A stretch of 64,000 bases of DNA from Hirsutella rhossiliensis (GCF_020360975.1 NW_025408675.1:806001-870000); one strand, 5' to 3'; positions 42,553-55,800 are shown, numbered from the stretch's first letter. The notes: generated by a model from the sequence alone, not told the origin. A program made the numbers and translations.

Positions 42553-45002
42553 GTTGACGGCTGGAGCGGATAGCTCGTTTCCGAAAACAAGACGGGGAAA
42601 GGATTGAGGGGAGATTTGACGAGGAGAGGAGAGAGGTGAATGGGCAGGCGAGCGAAATAAATTCTGCACCGGCTGGCGGGAGGTTTGGGGGGAGGGAAAA
42701 AAAACTTGCGGCGGAGCCCAGGAAGGGGACAGCTTTTGTCCACCCGGGCCGCGCTAGAGCCGGCGCTGGTTGGTTGGTTGGCCCATCGAAGCGCAGCAGC
42801 AAGCAAGCATAGAGACCTCAGGGTACATGCACGGGCGCTATTGGAGCTCCCGGCTGGAGGTATGTCTCGGGTTGCCTTTACCTAGTCCCGCTCCCTCCCC
42901 TTTCAAGCTGTTTTCCGCGGGAACAGCGGCAGGCCACCGTGGCAGCTGGCAGCCCTAGGCAGCTGGAGCATTACAGAAGGTCCTGCACAAGTAGCGCATA
43001 CATCAGAGATACTTGCTCAGGTACCACGCCGCCCAACGGGGGATGCGATGCGAGGCATGCCCTCGAGAACGCGGGTTTCCCTCCCTGCTTTGGAGGTGCC
43101 CGGTTCGCCCCGAGAAAATTTCTGACCCCAGGCTTTCCGAGCGGGTACCCATCGACTAATAGCTGTCTACCTGCTGGTACGCCATTACAGTCAGCTTCAC
43201 ATGCCCCAGTCGAGGTTGTCGTCCGGTACTGCGGCATCGTCCCGCTGCTCTCTTTCGCCAAAATCACCCGGAGATTTTCAACAGCTCTGGGCACCCCATG
43301 ACGCGCCGACAGGCTGGCCAGGCGTCGTTGCGCTGTGGTTTGCGAGCCGCATGACCTGCCATCCAGGCGGAAAACAGGTGTTCAGCAGCGTCCTCGACGC
43401 CGCGATGCCCGAGCCAAACGACTGGCCTCGCAGGGTGCGGCATCGGGCTAAGATCAATACGGGCTCGCTCCGTGGTCCTCGGTACCCATCCTTCGTGCGG
43501 CCCGCAACCGGCCATTTGCCCTCAAGTCTCCACCACGTCGAGCGAAGCCAGCAGAGCTTAAGAGAGAGCCTCTGCCATGCCTCACAGGAGTGCCTTGATC
43601 TGGGACCCTGGATGAAATGCTGCAATGGCAGCATGCTGGACCCTTTTGCTCAAACACGCTGGATGTTTGTTTTGCTGATTTTCCTTTGAAAAGAAAAGCC
43701 AGGAAAGATCCCTTTGCTGACATCCAAATTCTCTGGTGGCTTTGGACGCGGACGCGTTGACTGCTACTCCGTACTCCCCTTTGCCTCCACACCCATCGAT
43801 TGATTATGCGCTAAACCCCGGGTAACCAAAAGGGAAGATAAGGGATACGGAAAAGAAACGAAAAAAGGAGGCGGAAAAGGGCCATCTCTCCTGTCTCGAT
43901 GAAGCCGAGATCGCCAAATCGGCCCTGTTTCGCAAGAATCTCGCACGTTTGCCCTCCAAGCGAGCTCGGTCCGGCCCGTCCGTGACGCGTGAAGCTGTTC
44001 ATTCCTCATCTTCAAGTGCAGCAGGCACCATTTTGCAGAATAGCCAAAGCAACTGTGTAGGTGACCCTGGGAATCATGGCCGGTTAGCGAGGCCACATTG
44101 TGGTCAAGGTCCAGCTCCCTGGAATTGGGAAGCCCCGTTACTGTGAGGTGGTACTTCTCCAAAGGCAGGTGAGCATAGAGTAATCTCGCATCACTGTGGG
44201 TTCGTTGAACCAGCCGTACGACATTCTGAGAGCGAAGACTGAGGAGAAGCAATAATTATGCTCCTGAGCCATTCATGAGTAAGCCGATACAGATTTCAAC
44301 GCCAACTCTTCTCCAGCAAATGGATGCGGCGAGCAGACTGACTCGAAGAGTCGGTAAAGCACTCGTACCAAGTAGATACTCGCCGCTGACATTTCATGCG
44401 GTCCTGGGTCATCATTGTGCCCAGATCTAGGTCATTCATATCTGGATCGCAACCGAGAGGCCAAGTCCAAGGTTGCAGTCACGGCCAAGCTGTATGCAGC
44501 AGAGTGCACACAAGCCCAAGGACTCGGCGGGATTCCGCAATTACCGTACGCAAGTCAACCACATCCACATCGCAGTTGTCAGCTTGCTTGTGCCCTGACG
44601 ACGGTTGGGTGGATCGCAAGTGCAGCCATTCAGCCTGGACATCGATACGATGCTGCTGTTCGTCGACAAGGACGAGAGTTTCTGGTACAAAAAACAAGCC
44701 CCAGAGCATCGAGGACTCGGAAGTGGCAGTGGTCATTGGATGAATATTCATGGCTGTGAAATGGAATGCAGGTACGCGGCGAGACCAACCCCCCGTCGCG
44801 AATCGCCAGTATTCCTTCGAGGCCTTTCGTCTTATTGTCGAATGCTGAAGGATTCCGCTTCCTGTCTATGCTACACCGAGCATGAAATATGTCCCAATCA
44901 GGCATTGTCTGCCGCGAAGCATTCCTCAATCCTGTGGCCGATTCGTCATGACGGCCACTCCGACGCCAAATCTCCAGACCCAAGTCGCTTTTCTCGGGCA
45001 GC
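42553..45002. other. 2.4-kb intergenic region, no gene supported
   Basis: Promoter of the ADP/ATP carrier lies at its left end and the 3' flank of eS25 at its right end. Open frames up to about 160 codons (for example 43,201-43,689 plus and 43,764-44,252 minus) have no domains and overlap each other on both strands. Confidence 0.45.
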
Positions 45003-45411
45003 TTAGGAAGCGCCGACGGCACGGGCTGCGAGGTGTTAGCTTACCGGCTCTCCATCGGCGGGGCGCTCGCGGCCATACTATAGATCTTCATCTTGCTGTG
45101 CGTAACGACGGGCTTGATGATGCCCTTCTCCTCCAGGTCGGCGATGCACTGCCGTGCCAGCGAGCCGTTGATCTTCATTCTGTCGACGAGGGTGGCGATT
45201 GTGACGAGGCGGTAGGACTGCACATCCTTGTAGAGCTTCTCAGAGGTGGTCTTGTCGAGGAGAACGGCGTGCTGGGCCTTGTCCTTGACCTTGCCCTTGG
45301 ACCACTTCTTCTTTTGCTTCTTTGCTCCAGCAGCGGGCGCCTGTCGGGATCAATCGCCAGTTAGCATCCACCGGGCGATGCCATCGGGATCGGCTGGTGC
45401 GCGCCTACCAT
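45003..45411 (-). CDS. RPS25: Ribosomal protein eS25
   Basis: Three exons: 45411-45409 (only the ATG), 45340-45079, 45025-45003; 95 residues. It is a small-subunit protein at the head near the E/P sites, also needed for some IRES-driven initiation. The sequence A-P-A-A-G-A-K-K-Q-K-K-K-W-S-K-G, then Y-K-D-V-Q-S-Y-R-L-V-T and L-A-R-Q-C-I-A-D-L-E-E-K-G is characteristic. The first exon is exactly the start codon, followed at once by GTAGGC. The last intron is supported because it gives K-I-Y-T-R-A-V-G at the C-terminus; unspliced reading gives a non-conserved tail ending at 45,041. It diverges from uS7. Confidence 0.92.
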
Positions 45412-45732
45412 TTTGTTCGAATGTGCTTGACGTTGTCGACGAGTGTGGAAGAGCGTGAATTTTCGCCCGACAAGGCCAAAAGGCTGCCGCTTGAGAGAGG
45501 GGGCCCTCTGGGCGGAGTTTTGGGCCCAGGGCAGGCGTGCCCTAAGCCGCCCGGCGCGCAAAGGCACGTTCCGAACTTTTGGCGGCCTCTGATTCGCCTG
45601 GGGCCCGCACACCCAGCCAAAATTTCAGCCCTCGTCGACTTGGCCCGTCTTCAACCTCACGCAAACGACATCCTGCAATACTAACCTGCAGTCCCTCGCC
45701 AGACCTCCAACGCACGACTGCACGCGCCGAAA
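45412..45732. promoter_or_regulatory. Shared promoter of two ribosomal protein genes
   Basis: 321 bases separate the divergent start codons of eS25 and uS7, so a single region must drive both. It contains GC-rich blocks and a C-C-C-T-A-A element near 45,540; no TATA box stands out, as is usual for ribosomal protein genes. Confidence 0.6.
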
Positions 45733-46501
45733 ATGTCTGAGGGCGGCGATATTGAAGTCGAGAACACGGTTCTCTCCGATGTTCTCCCCAAGGACGTTGT
45801 CAAGGAGGTCGGCAACATCAAGCTCTTCAACAAGTGGGACTACGATGTCGAGGTCCGCGACATCTCCCTGACGTACGTCGAGGCAAAGCCGCCGCCACCA
45901 CGCCCGCCAAAGGATTGGATTGCTGACCGTCGGGCGGAACAGTGACTACGTTTCCCTGCGCAACCCCGTCTATGTCACTCACTCCGCTGGCCGATATGCC
46001 GTCAAGCGATTCCGGAAGGCCAACTGCCCCATCATTGAGCGACTGACAAATTCGCTCATGATGCACGGCCGCAACAACGGCAAGAAGCTGATGGCCGTCC
46101 GCATCGTTGCCCACGCCTTCGAGATTGTACGTCGAGATTTGCGCTTGAACGCTGGCGGTCCGATGGTCTAACGCGTGCCTCAGATCCACCTCATGACCGA
46201 CCAGAACCCCATCCAGGTTGCCGTTGACGCCATTGTCAACTGCGGCCCCCGCGAAGACTCGACGCGAATTGGCTCCGCCGGTACCGTCCGACGACAAGCC
46301 GTCGATGTATCTCCCCTGCGCCGGGTCAACCAGGCCATTGCCCTGCTAACCACGGGCGCCCGCGAGGCCGCTTTCCGCAACGTCAAGTCCATTGCCGAGT
46401 GCCTGGCCGAAGAGCTGATCAACGCCGCCAAGGGTAGCAGCAACTCGTACGCCATCAAGAAGAAGGACGAGCTGGAGCGTGTAGCCAAGAGCAACCGATA
46501 A
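45733..46501 (+). CDS. RPS5: Ribosomal protein uS7 (S5)
   Basis: Three exons (45733-45872, 45943-46126, 46184-46501) give 213 residues. uS7 binds the 3' major domain of 18S rRNA at the mRNA exit and E site. The conserved block [15 protein letters not shown], then [10 protein letters not shown] and G-G-P-type R-E-D-S-T-R-I-G is intact, ending in a basic tail with S-N-R. Both introns have standard branch points. Length equals that of other fungal uS7 proteins. Confidence 0.95.
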
Positions 46502-46903
46502 ATGTTGCGGGGAGGGGCTGAAGTTGAAGGGTTTGTGGCTTTGGCGTGGTTCTGCATCATTTCAGAATTGCATTTTGCGTTCGGACATGGGAACGCGGGT
46601 CTGGATCGTCAAGGATGGCTCTAGAGACTCAATAAAAGGGTGGGCTCTCCAAGGGCACAATGAAGTTATGTCTCTCCTGCCACGCCCGATCAATGGGCAT
46701 TCCACACTCTGCTCGGGGGGCCAAAGCTCTACTACGGCTGGATCAAAATAGATGTGACCCCAGTCGGTCTGTGGATGAAGCCATCCAGGCGATGGCGTCG
46801 ATGGCCAAAGCTGTCTTCCTCTAGGCGCTGAACCCTTGAGCAATGCTCGTCGAGGTGCAAGTTTGTGGACTCAGACGAGATGTACCCCGGCGGACTGAGG
46901 CAG
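46502..46903. terminator. Convergent 3' region (uS7 / GNAT gene)
   Basis: 402 bases between facing stop codons. AATAAA is present near 46,631. No gene is seen. Confidence 0.4.
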
Positions 46904-47674
46904 CTATTCAATGTCCAATCTTCGAAACATGCCTACATGCGGAATTCCCTCCTCAAACCACCTGCCCATGCCCTCGTCGACCTGGAATCCCCATTTTGCC
47001 CAGGCGCCGACTGCCTGCTCCTGTGCGTGAGCGCAGACAAGACCCTTCCACCTTGGAGCGCCTTGCTCCGAGCCTGGTTCTGTGACGGCATCGTCAAAGT
47101 ATGACTTGTTCGCCTTGAGCCAGGAAAGGGCCTCAATGACGAGATAGCCTGCCAGGCGTTGGCCCCGACACTCCTTGATGACGGCCAAGCGCCCGAGCTT
47201 CACGTACGGTTCCTTGCCATCATGGAAAGAGGTTGGTCGGTCGGCCAGAAGAGGTTTGACTGTCGTGTCTACGCTGCCCGTGACTGGCTGCTCGCCTTCC
47301 AGGACCCCGTTCCAGTAGCTGCCGCCAGCTTCGGGATGCGGCTCATGCGGGAAGGGAACTAGGCGTACGGTCCCGGCCGGCGGCTTCCGAGTCGAGCTCT
47401 GTGGCGGCTGCACGGCATCTCCGTTGCCATTGGGCACTGCGGTTTGCTTTGAAGTGGCGTAGACGACCCAATGGCATGATCGGGAGTCATCAGAATCGAA
47501 CTCGTTCTCGAGCGGTACATTTTGCTCCCGGACAAAGACTTTGCCACGGACCTCCATGGCGTCAAGAAACGGCCTCGGTATGGAAACCGGCTGCGCATCG
47601 CGTGAGCGCCCTGGCTGGAACCCTTTGAGATTGCTAGGCTCCAGGAAGGCGATGGAGGGCGTATCGGAGTCCAT
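46904..47674 (-). CDS. GNAT-family N-acetyltransferase
   Basis: Single exon, 256 residues. The acetyl-CoA-binding motif A is L-G-R-L-A-V-I-K-E-C-R-G-Q-R-L-A-G (residues 160-176), with R-G-Q-R-L-A-G in the pyrophosphate loop. An F-V-R-E-Q-N-V-P segment at residues 47-54 and the late C-A-H-A-Q-E-Q-A-V-G-A-W-A-K-W-G-F piece fit the remaining GNAT fold (ElaA-like subgroup). A 90-residue insertion with Pro/Thr-rich and Gly-rich parts lies between the first strand pair and motif A. The substrate is unknown. It is transcribed towards uS7. Confidence 0.82.
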   Translation of the reverse strand: MDSDTPSIAFLEPSNLKGFQPGRSRDAQPVSIPRPFLDAMEVRGKVFVREQNVPLENEFDSDDSRSCHWVVYATSKQTAVPNGNGDAVQPPQSSTRKPPAGTVRLVPFPHEPHPEAGGSYWNGVLEGEQPVTGSVDTTVKPLLADRPTSFHDGKEPYVKLGRLAVIKECRGQRLAGYLVIEALSWLKANKSYFDDAVTEPGSEQGAPRWKGLVCAHAQEQAVGAWAKWGFQVDEGMGRWFEEGIPHVGMFRRLDIE

Positions 47675-49810
47675 GGCGGGCTAATTGGCGCTAGGAGGTA
47701 AGAAAAACAGTGTTTTAAACGGGCAAATTCGTCGACACTTGACAGACGGGTCCGTGCGCCAGTCGAAGATATGGTCACTTGCACGCGTATCCGACGCAGG
47801 GAAAAAAGGGCGGCGGCTAATATAAGGTAATGCCGGGTCGAAGAATCGATTCAGCATGAGCTGTGAAAGGCGCGCGTGCCTGCGGCTCGACATGCGCCCT
47901 GTGGAGGACAAGGCCTAGCAGGGCCTAATCGGACCGGAGCTCCGGCGCGCCGATGTTTGACGAGATCGGAGGCGGGCCCGATGCAGATCCACCGGCACAT
48001 GGGCATTTGCAATCCCTTGCTAATTACCGTGTTTTGTGTACTGTACTCCGTACCTGACTGAATACCTACGATGCTACAGTACGGTCGTTTGAGGGCGGAT
48101 TCGCACCGCCACATGTACTGCGACGAAGCCTCCAAAGAAACATGGCTGAAGTGCGGGCCGCCACGGGGCGCGCAAAATCGGGCAGCGGAAGATGAGGACT
48201 GACCGGCCCGTGGAAGCGAAATTGCTCCCCAGCCAGGAGTGGGATAATTACAGGTGCTGATGAGTGGGTACATACATGCATACTGTACATGGAGATACGG
48301 TGCAGTAGATGAGAGGCAGTTGCGGGAGTGGCCCCGAGTGGGAGTTGAAAGCCACAATGGAGTTTCGAAAAGGCTGCATTTTGCGGATACCCGAACACGG
48401 CAACTCCACAGTAACGTTACTGTGTTGCGACGACCAGGGGAAGAGGAGGAGGGCGCAACGTCATTACATACAGTAGATGCGGAGACGGTAGCCGTCGTGC
48501 GGAGTATTGTCTGCGAAGACCGATGCCTCTAGTTAGTTATCCCTACTCCGTACAGGCAGAGTGGGTGACTAGAATCGGCGGCCAAAGCACACACGTGGTG
48601 GAAGAGCACTGTGCAGTAGGGCCCGAAAAAACCAGCCGCCGCCCTGATTCGCCTTCAGGTAAGTTACTCCCTCCAGTTCCTCCTCCAGTTCCTCAGCGTG
48701 CTAGGTCCGGCAAGTCAAACGAGCAAGGTACTGTACTGTACTGTATGTATCTACCGACCGCATGTGCTTGACTGATGGAGAGACAAACGCCCCCCTCCCT
48801 TCCCGGGCAAAACAATAGAGCAGTATTCGTACTTCGTGCCTACTAGGCAGACAGAAGCTCGCGGCTTGCAGAAATGTGCACTAAGAGACGACTTTGACTC
48901 TGGGCTAGTGTCTGACAGGCAGCGGCACGGGTCAGTCGGCCCTTCGCATGCTCCGTTCCTACACGAGGGCAGCCCGGAGACGGCCTATGTCGACTTTTTT
49001 GTGTTTTGGCCCTAGACACCTCGAGCAGCAAACTCCATCGTCAGCCGGCCTGGGTGCGAGTTTGCTGCGGGTGGCCTGGCGGGTGGCCTGGCGGGTGGCC
49101 TGGCGCAAAGCCATCATCCATGGATGAGGCTGCAGCAGTGACCGGGGCTGAAGAACAGAACAAGGGCAAATTATCCTGTGCATGGGTTGAACCAGGGGAA
49201 CGGCGGAGCATGTTTGGCTGCTAGTGTAGTACTGTGCAGTACATACAAACTAGCGCCAAGAAGTACCTCTTTAACCTTGGGGAAAAGAGAGGCGTCGTGG
49301 CCGTGCGCGCCGCAATCCCCCTCGACCCTGACCAAGGAGAGACAAAAAAACTATTGAGCATGGTCTGGCTTCACCTCCGTTCCCGATTCGACTAGCAGCT
49401 GGAGCGCGCCGACGAAGCAAGCACGCATCGACATCGAATTCTGCCGACCCCCGCGTGTCGACTAGTCGCTACCTAGCAGCTCAAGGGCATTCAGTAATGT
49501 ACTCAGGGGCTTGCCCACCGACAAGGCCCTCGACTCAAATCGCTCTTCCCACGCACCTCTCCCCCTGGTGAGCACCATCTCCGCCTCTCTCTTCAACTGG
49601 CCCGAGCCATGCTTGCGCCGTCTGACTCTTTTCTCGAGAAGCGTCGCCTACCCGACACGCCGCATTGACTCTTGATGCCTCCCGCCATCCTGTGCCCGGC
49701 TGCGCTGCTCCCAAGTCAAGCCTTGCCAGCCTAGATTCTCCGCCACCACCGCCTTCAACTCGCCCCTCGCAGCCTCGTCGGCGCCGGGGACCGCTTTCGC
49801 TCGAGTTTCA
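47675..49810. promoter_or_regulatory. 2.1-kb region upstream of the DOCK gene
   Basis: No gene is supported. It contains many TACTGTAC/TACTCCGTAC-type short palindromes (for example near 48,036-48,056, 48,070, 48,265-48,300, 48,540 and 48,725-48,745), a 12-bp tandem repeat at 49,069-49,104 and a C/T-rich leader before 49,811. Confidence 0.45.
49069..49104 (+). repeat. Three perfect copies of a 12-bp tandem repeat
   Basis: GGGTGGCCTGGC occurs three times head to tail in the DOCK upstream region. Confidence 0.85.
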
Positions 49811-52800
49811 ATGCCCTGGCAGCCTCTTCCCCGCATCGCCTTCGCCGTTGCCACCTACCCCTTCTCGGCCCAGAGCCCCGCCGACCTGCCACTCGAGATT
49901 GGCGATGAGCTGTACATCATCGAGGAGACGCCCGATGCCAATTGGCTCAGAGGCTACCTCGTCGCGCCCCCAAGCCTGTTGGCCGGCCTGACCTCGGTCA
50001 AGGGCCAGTCCCTCGAGGCCCGCGTCTTCAGCGGCATCTTCCCCCGAAGCTGCGTCGAGGTTCGAGAGATGCTCGGCGAAGCCGACGAACGACAAGACAG
50101 CGATGACGACCCCGACGAGCACTCGCCGCACCAACGCGTCGGCACCGTCCATGCCAGGCCCGCCAGCGACTCGGCCAAGAGCGGCATCACCAATGGCAAC
50201 TCGCCAACCAAGGCCGAGGCCACCGATACGCCGGCCAGCCCGAGCCACGACAGGAGGCCCTTGAGCGAGCTTCCCAACGGCGTTTTGGGCAACTTGTCTG
50301 TCCCCGTCAAGAAGGATCCCAATGCGCCGCGGCCCGCAGCGCCCGTCCCGATGCTCAAAATTGGTGACGAAACCCCAACCTCGGCTCTGGAACCTTTGAT
50401 TGACGAAATCGCCTCCTGCTTGCGCGAATGGCATTCCAAAAACCTCCACGAGCTTCTCCTTTCGCGGAAATATGCCGAGCTGGACAAACTGTCGCAGCTC
50501 ATCGGCCGCCTCAATCTCCACCGCCAACAGTTCCTCTACAACGTCCTCACAGCCCACGAGTACGAGCTGCTGCGGGAAAAGACGGTCTGGGATCTGGTGA
50601 GGGTGAACAAGCTGTGCGGGGGTGAGGTCATTGTTCGCGATCCGGCAGCTCGTGGTCGAGTCCTGACTGGCGACGACTCGGCCGTGGACATTACGAGACT
50701 CCAGTCTCAGATGAGCCTCCTGGATGAGCCCCCCCACTCCACTGAACTGTCGAGCTTGCATCACCTTTTGCTGGAAGTGAAGGGATTCGCGGGCTCATCT
50801 ACAGAAGAAACTTCCTTGATGATTTACCTTGTCAGCAAGACGCAGCATGGCAAGATATCCAACTTGTCCGAATGTTTCAGCGTCGAGATACCCCCTGGAG
50901 GGTCGATTGGAAGTCTCGCGCAAAACTCTTCGACCAGGACTCTCTTCACCGACCTATCCGCTCAGGATATCGGAGATGCGCCGTCAGCGGACACCGAATT
51001 ATACCTCGTGGTCAAGGCTTTGGCGCCTCAGCAAATCACGTCCCACAACCCTCATTCCCGATCAGGTCTCGTCACAGACAACGGGCATTCGAGAGACTAT
51101 ACAAAACCAGTCTCGACGGGTGGCGGCGGCAAGCTCTCCAGAAGAAGCTTGATGTGGGCCAGCAAGGGCGGTCGGTCGACCTTTTCGAGGGGATACGGCA
51201 TGCCTAGGATGGAATTGGTCTCGGAACAGCAGGAAGATGCCCAGTCAACTTCTGGTCTGGAGAGCCGAGATGGACATGTCCCGCCCAGCACGGCCGGCTC
51301 GATAAACACCTCATTTGTGGCAACAACTCAGACGGTCCAGCGAACCGTGGGCGTCGGTGTCTTGAAACTCAACCCCATGATGAAACAGCCAAACGAGGTC
51401 GAGCAAGTCGTTGGCTTCTGGTCGCCGACTATACGGCCCGGGCCCGAAAAGGAGAACAAGGCTGAATGCGATCCCCTGATTCGAGAAATCCTGGAAAAAC
51501 CTACCGGACAGTTTGAGAAATCGCCAAGAGGCGAGCGGCTGCAGATCTGTCTTCAGACATTTAACCATCCAGACGCCGACGTGCTAATCAAGACCACGCC
51601 CACGCTGCTTTCTGGAGTTTCGAAAACAAGCCGGATAGGCTTCTCGGGCGCTCCCGCAAAACCCAGATCGGACATTTATCTGACGCTCAACGCCGCCGCA
51701 CTGGCTCGGCAGCATCTCCTGTCGAGGTATGGCGGAAGCGCGACGAGCATGCCACCAGGCTTGCAAGGCACGAGTCTGCAAATCACCTTGGAGGTCCGTG
51801 GGCCTTCAGGCCAGCGGTTTGAGAATTGCATCTTCGCCTCATCCAACAAGGAGCCTTTGACAACATTCAAGTCTGTTGCTACGGAAAGGGGCGAATCGTG
51901 GAATCAAACCCTGCGGCTCTCATTATCACCAAACGATGTCCCGACGGCTCACGTCGTCTTGTTCCTTGCCGAAGCCACCGGCCCCCCTTTCGCCGTTGCA
52001 CACATGCCATTCTGGGACCAGCAAGCCTTTATGCGCGATGGCCGGCACGGTCTTTTACTCTATAAGCTGGACGAGAATACCGCGACTGCGCAAGCCGGCC
52101 CTTCAGGAAAAGGCGGCTATCTTTCGCTGCCGTGGGCGCCTCGCGGCAAAGATCAGCACTCTGCAGAGGTCACTGGACCCTTGGCAGTCGTTCTTGTCGA
52201 CACGTTCCTCTGCAGCACAAGGTTCTCTCAAGACAGGGTGATATTGGGCCTTCTGAGATGGAAAGAGTTATCTCAAGAGGACATCATTTTCGTCTTGAGG
52301 CAGCTGATCTTCGTGCCCGAGATAGAGGTTGTCAAGCTGCTCAGCGACGTGCTGGACGGGCTTTTCGGCATCCTTGTCGAGAACTCGGGCAATGACGAGT
52401 TCGAAGACTTGGTGTTCACGGCGGTTGTAAGAGTTCTCGGCATCGTCCACGATCGGAGGTTCAACCTCGGCCCCTTGGTCGACCAGTACGCCGAGGCGCA
52501 GTTCAACTATCCTTTCGCTACGACGTGCCTGGTTCGGTCGTTTACGCGGCTGTTGGAGAACCCCACGGAACCGGAGACTGCGCGCAAACTGAGGGCCACC
52601 TTCAAGGTGGTCAGGCATATCCTCAAGTTCATCTCGCGGGCTCGGGGGCAGATGAAGGAGAAGGAGGCTGTGATAGGGATCACGTCCTCTCCACAGGGAT
52701 TCACGCGGCAATTGCGGACAATTTTTAAGGCACTTGACGCAATGATGCGTAACCCGAGTCCCGTCTTGGTCGGCAGCCAGACTTTGGCCGTCCAACACTT

Positions 52801-55800
52801 CCATACGTGGCTGCCAGAACTCACTGGTCTCCTGACGACCGAGGAGATTTTGCACATTGCCATCGACTTTATGGATTCGTGCACCGAAGTCAAGGGCAAG
52901 CTGATACTGTATAAGCTTGTTCTCATCATCAACTACTCGAAACTGGATCTCTTTGCTCACGCAGACCAAAAAGCCGCCCTGTGTGCCAACACCGTCCGCT
53001 GGATCGCGCCTCACTGGGGCCACACCGAGGAAGTCAACGATCAATGGAGGGACCAGGTTCGCTTGTGCTGCTCCGTCATCGCCAGCCAGGTCGACTATGT
53101 CGGTCCGGAAATCCCAGACCACATACCCCGAATTATCGACTCCTACCTTGCCATTTTGACGTCACCTCAGAAGCCGCGAGACCGCCTTTCTCTTTTGTTT
53201 CCCGCATCGTACCCATTCCCCTCGAAGCCCGTCGGCGAGGCATTTGCATTCGATGAGGCCCTGGCCGAGCTGTCGGCTGTTCTCTCCGCCGTCTCGACTT
53301 CTCCAGCTGGCATGCAACTGGAACTCGCAGAGGGAGACCTCTCAATCATACTCGAGAATCTATTGCGAGTGCACATGAGCATCCTCACCGGTGATGCTTT
53401 CCCGTCGGGGTGGCTGAGCGTTCATATCTATCATCATAAGTCGACAATGCGCACTCTGCATTACCTGGCCAACATAATGCTGGAATCTTTTCTTCCCCAC
53501 CCTGACGACGCCGAAAGCTTCAACACGGAGTTGTGGAAGCTCTTCTTCACGACCCTTCTCAAGCTTGTCGGGAGCACATCTCTCGCCCTGGAGACTTTCC
53601 CTGAACAAAAGCGGCGGGCCGTGTGGAAAATCGCCGGTGACGTGCGCGAGCACGGCGCTGAGCTTCTTCGCAGGACCTGGGAGGCCGTTGGGTGGGATAC
53701 GACCCCCGAAGAGCGTGGTCGCTACGGGTTGCCCAGGCTCGGTGGTTATCAGGTTCAATACGTCCCTACTCTTGTCGGGCCGATTGCCGAGCTCTGCTTA
53801 AGTGTTCATGAGGGACTTCGCCGGATGGCTGTCGAGGTCTTACAGACCATGATCGTCAGCGAGTGGACCCTGAGCGAAGACTTGACGGTGGTGCAGACGG
53901 AGATGATTGACTGTCTGGACCACTCCTTCAAGTCGAAGGCGCTGACGGAAAGCTTTCTTCAAAAGCTGTTCGTCGGCGAGTTGTTGGAGCGTTTCGAGCC
54001 GCTCTCTGAAATTCCAGATGAACCGCTCTACGGAGCCATCAGGGAGCTCGTTTCCGCGCTGGACGAGTTCCTCGACTTGCTCGTTGCTGTACACAGCACT
54101 GACGGCAGTGATGAGGCATCGAACATTATCAACCGGCTGCGCCTGATGGAGTTTCTCCGTGACATGCAAAAGGAAGAGATATTCATTCGCTACGTTCATC
54201 AGCTGGCCAGCTTCCAGGCGGAATCAGGCAACCACGCCGAGGCCGGCCTGGCATTGCGCCTTCATGCCGACTTGTACGAGTGGGATCCCACCCGGCAGAC
54301 CCCGGCGTTGACGGAGCCACGACTCCCCGCGCAGACGCAGTTTGAGCGCAAGGAGAGGATCTACTTCGACATGATCAAGCACTTTGAGGAAGGAGAGTCG
54401 TGGAGCAATGCCTTGACAGCGTACAAGGAGCTCCAGGCGCAGTACGAGACCAACGTGTTTGACTTTGCCAAGTTGGCAAGGACGGACCGCGCCATCGCGA
54501 CCATCTACGAGAAGATTTCCAAGAGCGAGAAAATCATCCCGAGATACTTCAAAGTCGTCTACAAAGGCTTGGGATTCCCGTCGAGCTTACGGGACAAGGA
54601 GTTTGTCTACGAGGGATCTTCCACGGAGCGAGCGTCCGCCTTCACAGATCGCATGCAGGAGCAGTACCCCTCGGCGCAAATAGTCACCTCGGGCGACGTG
54701 GACGAGGTCGAGGGGCAGTTCTTGGTCATATCTGCCATTGCTCCCCGCCGCGACTTGTTCCACCAGGTGTTCCAAAGGGCTCGAGTTCCACAGGTGGTTC
54801 GTGACTACCTGCTGTGTTCGCATCCTCAGAGCTTTTCCTTCACGACAAGGCGCGATACCTCGGGGCCGATAGAGGGCCATTACGCGGATAAGTTGGTCGT
54901 CACCACTGCCGAGCCGTTCCCGACTCTCCTTCGCAGAAGCGAGATCGTGGAGACGCGCGAGGTGCGCCTCACGGCCCATGAGACGGGTCTGGAGCGCATT
55001 GTGCGCAAGACTCAGGAAATGGCAACGCATGAGCGGCGTCTTGCCGAAGGTGACGAGGAGAATTCTCAGCAGCTCTTGGATGCTGTTTCAATATCAGTCA
55101 ACCCGTCGTCTGAGCACAGCGTCGTCTGCTACCGGAAGCTGCTCCCCGAGCCCACTATTGAGGAAGAGGAGGATGGAGAGGATGAGGAAGAGGCCGACCT
55201 CGAGCCAAAGGACATTGCAATCCGAATGGCCCTCGTTGACCATGCAATGATGATCAAGCGTTGCCTTGCCCTGTTAGCCCGAAGCACAAACGAGCTCCTC
55301 TGCCAGAAACACGAGGAACTCAATCGATGTGAGTATATGCACAGCTGTCAAATACATTGACAGCATCACTGACGAAGAAAAGACTTCGAGAGCACATTTG
55401 AGCCAGAGATTGCCATGTTCGCACCACCTCCGCCGGCATCACCGCGCGAAGCAGCGTCGACTCCATCCACCGTGTTCAGAGGGTCTTTGGGTTCGGGCGA
55501 GCAGAGTCCCAAATGGCAAAATATAGCAAGCCCCCTGAGCGGGAGCAAAGCCGAAGAGACTGCCGTGATTCAACAACTTTCTCTGCGACACCGCGGCGCC
55601 AGGCTTAGCCTCCTCGGCGGCCGGAAGCAAGAAGCAGAACCAGCAGCGGAGGCTGAGAAGGCCAATGGCGAGAGTGACGGCGCAAGTTCTCACCGACGGA
55701 GTCTGAGCAGGGGCCCAGGCCTCCGGCACAGCATCTTCCGGTCGCAGTCTGCAGACGAGGCCCACGACGACGGGCACGTCGGCTCGGCTCGGCGGAGCAG

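Noticed and set aside
45041..45223. eS25 ending at the stop at 45,041
   Set aside because: The unspliced tail does not resemble eS25. Splicing 45,026-45,078 gives the conserved K-I-Y-T-R-A end.
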